This document shows positions 34,592 through 41,501 of a stretch of 41,501 nucleotides of DNA, one piece after another. A model generated the notes under the pieces. The model ran no database searches. It saw nothing but the letters and a program-made list of their open reading frames with translations, and was not told the DNA's origin. Numbering within the stretch: the stretch's first letter is position 1; every line of letters begins with the position of its first letter. Source of the stretch: Bodo saltans (lineage: Eukaryota > Euglenozoa > Kinetoplastea > Eubodonida > Bodonidae); assembly GCA_001460835.1 (NCBI GenBank), contig CYKH01001888.1:3027-44527 (forward strand), in the 5' to 3' direction. The position numbers and the translations under genes are program-made.

Positions 34592-34602
34592 CGATTGGCC
34601 AG
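34592..34602 (+). promoter_or_regulatory. 3' splice acceptor-like site before MAT
   Basis: A T/C-rich tract (34543-34590) is followed by CGATTGGCCAG, 58 bp before the ATG at 34661. The tract is long but the AG is less pyrimidine-flanked. Confidence 0.35.
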
Positions 34603-34660
34603 AACCTTAAGCTGGACTGCCCACTATCATTTGTCCGGAACAGGTTTCACTTAGCAAACA

Positions 34661-35839
34661 ATGTCCGTCCGCCGTGTGATGTTCTCGTCGGAGCACGTGA
34701 CCGAGGGTCACCCCGACAAGCTCTGCGATCAGGTCTCTGACGCCGTGCTCGATGCTTGCCTCGCTGGCGACCAGTACTCCAAGGTTGCGTGCGAGACGTG
34801 CACCAAGACTGGCATGGTCATGGTCTTCGGTGAGATCACCACGAAGACTGTCCTTGACTACCAGAAGATCGTGCGCAGCGCGATCAAGGATATCGGCTTC
34901 GATGATGGTGCCAAGGGCTTCGACTACAAGTCGTGCAACCTTCTGATTGCCATCGAGCAGCAGTCGCCCGATATCTTCAACGGCCTGAACAACTTCGAGG
35001 ACGAGACGCTGGGTGCTGGTGACCAGGGTATGATGTTCGGCTATGCCACGAAGGAGACCGAGTCCCTGATGCCCATCACCTACGAGCTTGCCCGCAACCT
35101 CGCCGTCAAGTACAGCGAGCTGCGCAACTCCGGCGAGCTCGCCTGGGCCCGCCCCGACGCCAAGACCCAGGTGACCGTTGAGTACGAGTACGACACCCGC
35201 AACGGCAAGCAGATCTTCACCCCCATCCGCATTGAGTGCGTGCTGATCTCTGCCCAGCACGACGAGAACGTGACCAACGAGGTCCTCCGCAAGGAGCTCC
35301 GCGAGAAGGTCATCAACGTTGTCCTGCCCGCCAACATGCTCGACGACAAGACCAAGTACTGGCTGAACCCCTCCGGCCGCTTCGTCATCGGTGGACCCCA
35401 CGGTGACGGTGGTCTGACTGGCCGCAAGATTATCGTTGATACCTACGGCGGCTGGGGTGCCCACGGTGGTGGCGCCTTCTCCGGCAAGGACCCCTCCAAG
35501 GTCGACCGCTCCGCTGCGTACGCTGCCCGCTGGATCGCCAAGTCGCTGGTCGCTGGCGGCTTCGCCGAGCGCGTGCTCGTGCAGCTGGCCTACGCCATCG
35601 GCGTTGCCGAGCCCCTCAGCATCTTCGTTGAGAGCTACGGCACCGGCAAGTACGACGACGCCAAGCTCACCGAGATCGTGACCAAGAACTTCAAGCTCCG
35701 CCCCCACGATATCATCACCGAGCTGCAGCTGCGCCGCCCCATCTACTACATGACCGCCAAGTTCGGCCACTTCGGCCGCGTTGACGTCACCGGCGCTGGC
35801 GGCTTCACCTGGGAGACCCCCAAGGTCCTCGTGGAGTAA
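34661..35839 (+). CDS. MAT: S-adenosylmethionine synthetase (methionine adenosyltransferase)
   Basis: 392 residues, a full-length MAT. The signature blocks are present: [20 protein letters not shown] at the start, [18 protein letters not shown] (methionine/ATP loop), [53 protein letters not shown] and [10 protein letters not shown]. The enzyme makes S-adenosylmethionine from methionine and ATP, the methyl donor for the SET protein nearby and for sterol or RNA methylation in general; there is no special linkage. Codon use is extremely biased to C- or G-ending codons, unlike all neighbours, a mark of very high expression. That bias produces a 387-codon open frame on the opposite strand that should be ignored. 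Confidence 0.97.
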   Translation: MSVRRVMFSSEHVTEGHPDKLCDQVSDAVLDACLAGDQYSKVACETCTKTGMVMVFGEITTKTVLDYQKIVRSAIKDIGFDDGAKGFDYKSCNLLIAIEQQSPDIFNGLNNFEDETLGAGDQGMMFGYATKETESLMPITYELARNLAVKYSELRNSGELAWARPDAKTQVTVEYEYDTRNGKQIFTPIRIECVLISAQHDENVTNEVLRKELREKVINVVLPANMLDDKTKYWLNPSGRFVIGGPHGDGGLTGRKIIVDTYGGWGAHGGGAFSGKDPSKVDRSAAYAARWIAKSLVAGGFAERVLVQLAYAIGVAEPLSIFVESYGTGKYDDAKLTEIVTKNFKLRPHDIITELQLRRPIYYMTAKFGHFGRVDVTGAGGFTWETPKVLVE

Positions 35840-35939
35840 GGTTTCAAGCCCTTAATATTGGTTTGGAGCCCATTGTTAAGAAGTTCAGAGGAGTTGATGT
35901 TTGGGGTTGATACTGGAATTTTTTTGTTTTGGAGAGACA

Positions 35940-35974
35940 CTTTGCCCCCCCCTTTTTTTTCTCTTGAGGCATAG
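35940..35974 (+). promoter_or_regulatory. 3' splice acceptor-like site before the rhodanese-like gene
   Basis: An uninterrupted C/T tract (35941-35963), then TTGAGGCATAG; the AG is 31 bp before the ATG at 36006. Confidence 0.45.
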
Positions 35975-36005
35975 GAAGTGGGGAGAACTAGAAAAACGAA
36001 GAAAG

Positions 36006-36749
36006 ATGCGCCGGACGTGTATTACTTCGCAAGCTGACCGCAGGACGCGGCATCACATGATGCAGGATGGTCAAATTAATCCTCGAGAGTGGTTCAACTG
36101 GCACATGAAGGAGTACCAACCTTGGTACTACGATCAGCACAAATTCTTGTACGAACGACTACAGTGGAACCATGTCCACCACTTGCTCTGTCACCAAGTG
36201 TACTTGAAGGATATGCTCCAGTTAGCTCAGAATCCGGAACCGAAGACGTTTGTGATCGACTGCAGGATGAACCCTGATAAAATGCACCGCTGGATTCCTC
36301 ATAGCCATTGGCTGCCGCGTGATGAAGTGGAATACGCACTCCAGCTCACCGAAACAGAATTCAGAGAAATGTATGGGTTTGGAAAGCCTGCACATGAGGA
36401 TGACATTATTATTGTCTCCCACAATGGGCTTGCGTCTGAGCAAGCTGGTTGGGAGTGGCGCAAGGCGTTTTATCTTCACGTCTACAACTACCGCAGTGGT
36501 ACTAATGAACTTTTTGGAGAAAAGTACTCCGACTTCGTAGTCGATGCAAAGCTTCCTGAGTGGAAGGGGCCATACCCACAAAGTGGCATCTTCGTCGATA
36601 AATGGAGCAAGAGGAAGGTGCTGACGAGAACAGGGCCGTTTGATCGGCAATACGAAATGCAGGATCACGCTCTCCCTGACTTTGAACTGGAGCAAGCACG
36701 CCACCCTGAATCTGGCCCAAGGCAAAACATGCCATATGGTCTCCAGTAG
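36006..36749 (+). CDS. Rhodanese-like protein without the catalytic cysteine
   Basis: 247 residues from the ATG at 36006; an earlier in-frame stretch lacks ATG and precedes the acceptor. A rhodanese domain spans about 75-180: TFVIDCRM (cf. VIDVR), RWIPHSHWLPRDEVEY (cf. HIPGAINIP), FGKPAHEDDIIIVSHNGLAS and VYNYRSGTNELF (cf. NVYNYxGGxxEW). The active loop, normally C-R-x-G-x-R/K-S, reads SHNGLAS, so the sulfur-carrying Cys is replaced by Ser and the site is probably catalytically dead. The N-terminus is aromatic and His-rich (EWFNWHMKEYQPWYYDQHKF), with no hydrophobic span. Such pseudo-rhodaneses act as structural or binding subunits. A mitochondrial role is possible but no clear presequence is seen. 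Confidence 0.8.
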   Translation: MRRTCITSQADRRTRHHMMQDGQINPREWFNWHMKEYQPWYYDQHKFLYERLQWNHVHHLLCHQVYLKDMLQLAQNPEPKTFVIDCRMNPDKMHRWIPHSHWLPRDEVEYALQLTETEFREMYGFGKPAHEDDIIIVSHNGLASEQAGWEWRKAFYLHVYNYRSGTNELFGEKYSDFVVDAKLPEWKGPYPQSGIFVDKWSKRKVLTRTGPFDRQYEMQDHALPDFELEQARHPESGPRQNMPYGLQ

Positions 36750-36896
36750 TTACTGCAAGAGATGCGTTTCACACACACAAAAAAAATTCCCCTCAACCTC
36801 GTAAGAAGTAAGGCGTTGAAAATTATTTTTCTCCTCTTTTGTTCTGGCGTTTTTGTTTTCTTCATTAGGTCAACATGAATAAAAGCATTGATTCAA

Positions 36897-36906
36897 CAAT
36901 CTCTAG
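36897..36906 (+). promoter_or_regulatory. 3' splice acceptor-like site before the release-factor gene
   Basis: CAATCTCTAG ends 3 bp before the ATG at 36910. It is preceded by a T-rich tract at 36825-36865. Confidence 0.4.
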
Positions 36907-36909
36907 TAC

Positions 36910-38532
36910 ATGCTGTCATTGTTCGCGAATAAAGGCGGGCTTTCATCGCACGCAAGGCAAGTTGTGTCCCTCGCTTGCCCTCTAGTGCTGTCTTTGCGAG
37001 GCAATGCATCGTCCTCGTTCGCCGATACATTGCCGATTCATGCCTTGCGCACGAGGCCACAATCAACATTGCTGGGAGGCGTCGAGCCTTCTCCGCTTTC
37101 AGAACTGCTCGTTGAAGGACGTGCGTCGCGGCGGCGATTTTCAAAAGCGAACACAGAAGGTCGATCTCATTTCATCACACGTGTCATGGAAAGAATTCAG
37201 GAGCTCAAGCAGATTCGGAAACGGCGAAAGAATGGCGACCTTTCGGTTGGAGAAGGCGTCGATCTTGACCGCCTCCACCCTCGAGTGAAGTTGGATTTGC
37301 TGCGCCGGATTCGAATCAAAGAGCGTGCGCTCAAGAAAGCACACAACCCAAGCCCCCTCCCGCGATTCTATAGCGCTTTGTTTCGCAAGAAGTACTTCTT
37401 TAAAGAGGAGGACTTAGTTGAGTACTTTACTAAAGGACGTGGTCCTGGCGGCCAGGCGACGAACCGACGAATGCAAACTGCCGTTGTTCATCACAAGCCG
37501 AGCGGCGTCATTGTTCGGCATAGCAAATGGCCTTCACTGTGGCTAAACAGACGCGCGGCGAGAGAGCTGGTGAACCTGCGGCTCGAGAGATCAATTCTAG
37601 GAAGAAAATCCGAACTCGGTCAGGAAGAAACGAAGTTTAAGCGGCGGCTAAAGCAGAAGCGTCGAACAGCCAAGACGCTTCTGAAACGCGGCTCGAGAGC
37701 TATGGTCATGGAGGTGCGCATTCAGAACTTCAGATCAATACTACGATGCGAAGTGCCTTTTCCGCCACCTTTATGCCGCAAGGTCACATCATTACTCATT
37801 GGCCTGAACCCTAAAGACCAACAACAGCCTCACAGCACGAACGCGAACACAAACGTTATTAACGGCCTCGGTTGCCTTCTTAATGAGCAGTGTCACATGT
37901 GGTGGCCAGTGACCAAAGCTCTGTCAACGAACGACCTTAACGGTTCATTCACGATATTCCTGCACTGCTTGTTTCCGATGGTGCCTAGTGCATCACAGTT
38001 TGATTGCCTTGGAGTCTCCATGCAGTCGGCCTGCGACGAACGAGACGCGTTTCTACAACTACTGGCGTGCCGCACAGACCGGAACGTGTTGGCGAACATT
38101 CGGCTCACGCTTGGTTGCTGGACAGAGATGTGCGGGCTGCACAGGAGTGAAGACTCTGTCGTTGATGCAAACGGCTTCCCGCACGTGAAGATTGAGTGGC
38201 GACGTGATGAGAACACATGGCGTGTGTTTCACCTTCGGTGGATTGATTCTGACACGGACGAAATGCAGCCATGGATGCAGACAGCACTTCCCCACATGTT
38301 TGTGTCGCTGCTACAAGTGGGGTGCAAGCCTGAGGCTGCAGCTGTGAAGCGGTTTTTCGCAAAAGAGGTGAAACGTTTAGACGCGAGCAAAGTTTCAGAT
38401 GACGTCACAACATCATCTGAAAGGTCACCGAATACTCCTAAGAGTGTTGGTACTTGGGCGCGAACTGGGCTAGCCTTGTTGAATCAGGCAACCCGTGAGC
38501 TCGTCGTCCCTCACACACTGCACCCGCAGTGA
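36910..38532 (+). CDS. Mitochondrial class I peptide release factor (GGQ) with a long C-terminal extension
   Basis: 540 residues. Residues 1-75 look like a mitochondrial presequence, rich in Arg, Ser and Leu and poor in acids. The GGQ domain spans about 165-275: KGRGPGGQATNRRMQ (GGQ at 180-182), then VVHHKPSGVIVRHSKWPS and ARELVNLRLE, followed by a Lys/Arg-rich tail (FKRRLKQKRRTAKTLLK). This is the codon-independent type resembling MTRFR/C12orf65 and ICT1, which release peptides from stalled mitochondrial ribosomes. No codon-recognition domain is evident. Residues about 275-540 form an extra domain (CHMWWPVTKALS, then WRRDENTWRVFHLRWIDSD) that I do not recognise and that the usual ~160-residue relatives lack. 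Confidence 0.85.
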   Translation: MLSLFANKGGLSSHARQVVSLACPLVLSLRGNASSSFADTLPIHALRTRPQSTLLGGVEPSPLSELLVEGRASRRRFSKANTEGRSHFITRVMERIQELKQIRKRRKNGDLSVGEGVDLDRLHPRVKLDLLRRIRIKERALKKAHNPSPLPRFYSALFRKKYFFKEEDLVEYFTKGRGPGGQATNRRMQTAVVHHKPSGVIVRHSKWPSLWLNRRAARELVNLRLERSILGRKSELGQEETKFKRRLKQKRRTAKTLLKRGSRAMVMEVRIQNFRSILRCEVPFPPPLCRKVTSLLIGLNPKDQQQPHSTNANTNVINGLGCLLNEQCHMWWPVTKALSTNDLNGSFTIFLHCLFPMVPSASQFDCLGVSMQSACDERDAFLQLLACRTDRNVLANIRLTLGCWTEMCGLHRSEDSVVDANGFPHVKIEWRRDENTWRVFHLRWIDSDTDEMQPWMQTALPHMFVSLLQVGCKPEAAAVKRFFAKEVKRLDASKVSDDVTTSSERSPNTPKSVGTWARTGLALLNQATRELVVPHTLHPQ

Positions 38533-38663
38533 TTGTTCACACTTTCTCGCGCAACTTTCTTCGATTCGTTTTGACATTGCATTTTTCTTGTTCGAGATAA
38601 AACTGACAGTGAATATGCTGTTGACCTCGTTGACCTCGACACACAGTAAGAGAATTGTGACCA

Positions 38664-40184
38664 ATGGCAATCATCAGCACGCTTCTCGGGTTTGAATTGC
38701 ACGCGGTGCTTGAGGCGTGCCTCTTTGCTGTTGGCCTCTACGCTGTAGCGTCTGTGCTGACGTTCCTCTACTTCGCCAGCATTCACCGCTTTAAGGTGCC
38801 TGGCCCCACGTTTGTGCAGCCCCTCGTGGGAGGACTTGTGACAATGATCCGCGACCCATTCAAGTTTTGGGAAGACCAGCGCCTGTTCAGCCCCAACGGT
38901 TACAGTTGGCATTCCATTTTCAGCCAGTTCACCGTGTTTGCAACGAAAGCAGATCTGTGCCAGAGAATTTTTGCAGTCAATGGCGAAAATTCGCTGACCC
39001 TAGCGCTGCACCCCAATGGTAAGATCATTCTAGGCAACGACAATATCGCGTTCCAGTCTGGTGAACGCCACAAGGCACTTCGCGCGAGCTTCATGGCACT
39101 CTTCACGAACAAAGCTCTGTCTCTCTACCTCCCCATCCAAGAGCGCCTCGCGCACGAGTACATTGCTGACTGGTCGAAGCGTTTCCCCCACGGCGGTAAG
39201 CCCGAGGAGATGCGCTCGTACATTCGTGACTTAAACTGTGAGACATCCCAAGAGGTGTTTCTAGGTCGTCACTTGCACAACCGCAAGAAGTTCACGGAGA
39301 ATTACAACAACATGACTGAGGGCTTCCTGTCGGCCCCAATCTACTTCCCAGGTACTGCGCTCTACAAGGCTGTTCAGTCGCGCAAGCTCGTGATTCACGA
39401 TCTTGAGGAGGCTGTGGAGCGAAGCAAGCAGTACATGGCTCAGCCGGATGCCCAGCCCCACTGCTTGCTCGACTTCTGGACTGCCACGATTTCTGATCTC
39501 GTGCGTGAGGCGAAGGAGCGTGGCGAGGAGCCCCCGACCTTCTCTGACAACGAACGCATGGCGGACACAATGATGGACTTCTTATTTGCGTCACAAGACG
39601 CCTCCACAGCCAGCTTGACAATGATCACAGCGACAATGGCGGAGCGTCCTGAGATCCTTGAGCGTGTTCGCGCTGAACAGCGCACCCTCCGCCCGAACGA
39701 TGAGCCTCTCACCTACGACCTTGTTCAGGAGATGAAGTTCACTCGCCAGTGTGTCCTTGAGCAGCTGCGCTTGTACCCGCCGGCGCCGATGGTCCCCATG
39801 CTTGCTCACGCTCCATTCCAGATCGACGAGAACTTTACGGCCCCGAAGGGCAGCCTTATCATCCCGTCGCTGGTTGGCAGCTGCCGCGAAGGTTTCACTA
39901 ACCCCGATGAGTACGACCCCGACCGTATGGGTGACGCTCGCCAGGAAGATCGTAAGTTTGCGAAACAGTTCATCCCGTTTGGCGTTGGACCCCACCGCTG
40001 CGTGGGATACAACTATGCCATCAACCACTTGACTGTGTACCTGGCGCTTGTGGCACACCACGCTGAATGGAAACGCACACGCACCCCCAACTCGGACAAG
40101 ATTATTTACTTACCGACGCTATATCCGCACGATTGCCTCTGCACGTGGAAGGCCCGTGGTGGCAACAAGCAGGCCTCGGCATGA
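38664..40184 (+). CDS. CYP710: Sterol C-22 desaturase-type cytochrome P450 (CYP710/ERG5-like)
   Basis: 506 residues. An N-terminal membrane anchor (about 9-35) fixes the enzyme to the ER. The I-helix has FLFASQDASTAS, the K-helix ExxR is EQLR (in CVLEQLRLYPP), and the heme loop is FIPFGVGPHRCVGYNYAINH, with the axial Cys in RCVG. The C-terminal YLPTLYPHDCL matches CYP710/CYP61 enzymes, which introduce the delta-22 double bond in ergosterol- or stigmasterol-type side chains. It needs NADPH-P450 reductase. The protein implies endogenous sterol synthesis. The ATG at 38664 follows CGACACACAG by 17 bp. Confidence 0.92.
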   Translation: MAIISTLLGFELHAVLEACLFAVGLYAVASVLTFLYFASIHRFKVPGPTFVQPLVGGLVTMIRDPFKFWEDQRLFSPNGYSWHSIFSQFTVFATKADLCQRIFAVNGENSLTLALHPNGKIILGNDNIAFQSGERHKALRASFMALFTNKALSLYLPIQERLAHEYIADWSKRFPHGGKPEEMRSYIRDLNCETSQEVFLGRHLHNRKKFTENYNNMTEGFLSAPIYFPGTALYKAVQSRKLVIHDLEEAVERSKQYMAQPDAQPHCLLDFWTATISDLVREAKERGEEPPTFSDNERMADTMMDFLFASQDASTASLTMITATMAERPEILERVRAEQRTLRPNDEPLTYDLVQEMKFTRQCVLEQLRLYPPAPMVPMLAHAPFQIDENFTAPKGSLIIPSLVGSCREGFTNPDEYDPDRMGDARQEDRKFAKQFIPFGVGPHRCVGYNYAINHLTVYLALVAHHAEWKRTRTPNSDKIIYLPTLYPHDCLCTWKARGGNKQASA

Positions 40185-40285
40185 GTGCAACAACAGAGCA
40201 GCAACGAAAAAAACACGAAAAAATCGTTTTGGTGAATCATGCTAAAAACTTGCTTGATTAGTTCTTCAAGTACCTTTTTTGTTCA

Positions 40286-40326
40286 GGGGGGAGACGACAG
40301 TGCATTCCAAATCAATGCACTCCCCC
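40286..40326 (+). other. Bipartite stem-loop in the CYP710-Mago spacer
   Basis: GTGCATT (40300-40306) pairs perfectly with AATGCAC (40314-40320) around the 7-nt loop CCAAATC. Adjacent GGGGGGA (40286-40292) can pair with TCCCCC (40321-40326) across a 5' bulge of about 7 nt. It follows TACCTTTTTTGTTCAG directly, so it may sit at the start of a spliced or processed RNA, or be a 3'UTR element. No family is recognised. Confidence 0.6.
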
Positions 40327-40607
40327 TTTAGCGGTTTTACGTCAGTGCTTGTGTGCAGTGGTGATCCGTAGGACGACTGTGACGTGTGTGTGTGTGAGGT
40401 GATAACAAAAAGAAGAAGGCGGAAGCGCACCATTGCACCCACTTCCTTTTTGGGCGTTGTTAGAGTGTGCGAGGGAGTCTGAGAAATGCTGCGGTGAATA
40501 ATTTGTGTAGAGCACATCAAAAAAAAAGCAAAAATGCTCCTTGAAATCCTCAACAAAAAAACACAAACAATTATACAAGAAAATTATATTTTGATTCGAG
40601 TTTCCTT

Positions 40608-40617
40608 CTGAACCTAG
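40608..40617 (+). promoter_or_regulatory. 3' splice acceptor-like site before Mago
   Basis: TTTCCTTCTGAACCTAG, 21 bp before the ATG at 40639; fits the acceptor pattern. Confidence 0.5.
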
Positions 40618-40638
40618 AAATATAGATTAAAAAAGAGC

Positions 40639-41274
40639 ATGAGCACGCTTGATGAGCTTGCAACGTTCGAGGATGGCGTGGTTCACTCCGAAGCTCCACC
40701 CACCGTTACTGTGAAAGTAGAAGATGCGATTGCTGCTACTTCTGCCGCAGAAGTGGAGCAGCAGGACCAGCAGCAGAACCAGCAGCAGCAACAAGGGAGT
40801 GGATTTGACACCGTTGTTGTGACGGAGGATATGAACTCACCGCTGACTTATTTCCGCTACTACGTTGGCCACGTAGGACGCCACGGCAACGAGTTCCTTG
40901 AATTCGATATCAACTCTGAGGGTGTCCTTAAGTACGCCAATAATAGCAACTACAGAAAAGATACCATCATCAAGAAGCAGTGCAAAATATCTGCTTCTGT
41001 TCTGCAGGAAATGAAAAGACTCATTCTTGAGAGCCACCTTCTAGAATGCGACGACAGCAGCTGGCCCGAGCCTGATCGCAATGGGCGACAAGAGTTAGAG
41101 GTCCACGTTGGCAACACACACTTGTCCCTCGTCACAAATAAGATCACTCTCTTCGACGAAGTGGAGCGATCTCACGACCCTAAAGGACTCGAATCGTTCT
41201 TCTACTTAGTTCGTGATATGAAGGCACTGGTGCTAGCATTAGTGGGGCTTCACTTCAAGATTAAGGCGATCTAG
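40639..41274 (+). CDS. MAGO: Mago nashi (exon junction complex subunit)
   Basis: 211 residues. The first ~65 residues are a Gln/Glu/Val-rich disordered extension, including a QQQNQQQQQ run, not found in the usual ~146-residue Magoh. Residues about 68-211 are the complete Mago domain: YFRYYVGHVGRHGNEFLEFD, LKYANNSNYRKDTIIKK, MKRLILESHLLECDD, WPEPDRNGRQELEV, and a C-terminal FFYLVRDMKALVLALVGLHFKIKAI. Mago pairs with Y14 in the exon junction complex, which marks spliced mRNA and also serves localisation and decay. Its strict conservation suggests that the splicing machinery is retained in this organism even though these genes lack introns. The stop is TAG at 41272-41274. Confidence 0.97.
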   Translation: MSTLDELATFEDGVVHSEAPPTVTVKVEDAIAATSAAEVEQQDQQQNQQQQQGSGFDTVVVTEDMNSPLTYFRYYVGHVGRHGNEFLEFDINSEGVLKYANNSNYRKDTIIKKQCKISASVLQEMKRLILESHLLECDDSSWPEPDRNGRQELEVHVGNTHLSLVTNKITLFDEVERSHDPKGLESFFYLVRDMKALVLALVGLHFKIKAI

Positions 41275-41320
41275 ACTCCAACACACAAAAAAGAATCCCA
41301 AGAACAAAACACAAACACCG

Positions 41321-41386
41321 ATGGCGGTTGTAATGAGAGCGTTGCCAAGGTCGTCTTACATTCAACCAATGATCTTTTCTCCTTAG
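41321..41386 (+). other. Short open frame and acceptor-like site in the right-hand tail
   Basis: A 21-codon ATG frame (41321-41386) overlaps TGATCTTTTCTCCTTAG, an acceptor-like sequence. The following ~115 bp contain no ATG, so the next gene's start is probably outside the window and this is likely its leader. The short frame is not a supported gene. Confidence 0.35.
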
Positions 41387-41501
41387 CTCAGAATTTCAAA
41401 TTCTTTGTGATCATTACCTTATTTGTGAAAAGAGGTGAAACAATCGAGCGAAACGCCACGTGAGAAATAGCAAGAGCGGCATCACACAAGTCAACAACTC
41501 A

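Larger units (their letters stand above)
40185..40638 (+). other. Intergenic region with a strong stem-loop
   Basis: 454 bp between CYP710 and Mago. It contains the stem-loop listed separately, a GT-repeat (about 40380-40398), purine-rich stretches and a T/C-rich end with CTGAACCTAG (40608-40617), an acceptor-like site 21 bp before the Mago ATG. No protein gene is supported. Confidence 0.55.

Noticed and set aside
34607-35770. 387-codon open frame on the - strand opposite SAM synthetase
   Set aside because: Its composition (Val, Leu, Gly, Glu, Asp, His in short repeats) is what the C/G-ending codons of MAT give in antisense. It has no domain and lies wholly over a clearly real gene.
1-41501. 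Transposons, retroelements, viral remnants or CRISPR arrays
   Set aside because: No transposase, integrase or reverse transcriptase motifs, terminal repeats or spaced palindromic repeats were seen. The only repeats are the left-edge minisatellite, the 95-bp duplication and simple homopolymer tracts.

Overview
This window looks like nuclear DNA from a compact, flagellate-type protist. At least 24 intact protein genes and one partial gene occupy 41.5 kb, about one per 1.7 kb. No gene shows an internal intron, and all are on the + strand. Every recognisable product is eukaryotic: small GTPase, exportin-2, SET, U-box, casein kinase 1, SP-RING, Mago, MKT1 and DNA ligase I. Start-proximal YAG sites behind pyrimidine tracts, plus the single-strand layout, suggest either polycistronic transcription with spliced-leader trans-splicing or many 5'UTR introns. 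A PAS-phosphoglycerate kinase fusion ending in the PTS1-like tripeptide SRL, a CYP710-type sterol desaturase and MKT1 are reminiscent of Euglenozoa and related Discoba. This placement is an inference; no rRNA or spliced-leader gene is present to settle it.

Layout. 1-385: end of a gene made of a 51-bp (17-residue) tandem repeat. 460-8479: a 12-lobe EF-hand protein, a CCCH zinc finger protein, a Rab5-like GTPase, a TTC29-like TPR protein and PAS-PGK. 8785-18182: exportin-2 (CSE1), a twin-zinc-cassette protein, a CHIP-like TPR/U-box ligase, a small SET protein, an LRR protein, and a WD40 protein that also carries a dynein-heavy-chain-D6-like segment. 18910-29324: TCP11-like protein, MKT1, an intergenic 95-bp direct duplication, DNA ligase I, an MGQ-starting orphan and TTC5. 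A 300-N assembly gap follows (29377-29676). 29767-41274: CK1 kinase, a Pro-rich orphan, a PWWP-like/SP-RING SUMO ligase, S-adenosylmethionine synthetase with extreme codon bias, a Cys-less rhodanese, a mitochondrial GGQ release factor with a long unknown C-terminus, CYP710 and Mago nashi.

Neighbours do not form metabolic pathways; they share orientation and short spacers (about 75-300 bp), as in directional gene clusters. Recurrent themes are flagellar or microtubule biology (TTC29-like, TCP11-like, dynein-like/WD40, TTC5) and post-transcriptional control (CCCH, MKT1, Mago), which would fit an organism that regulates mainly after transcription. The items most worth following up are the dynein-D6-like/WD40 fusion, the PWWP-SP-RING protein, PAS-PGK with a possible glycosomal signal, the release-factor extension, the duplicated intergenic segment and the 3' acceptor-like sites.
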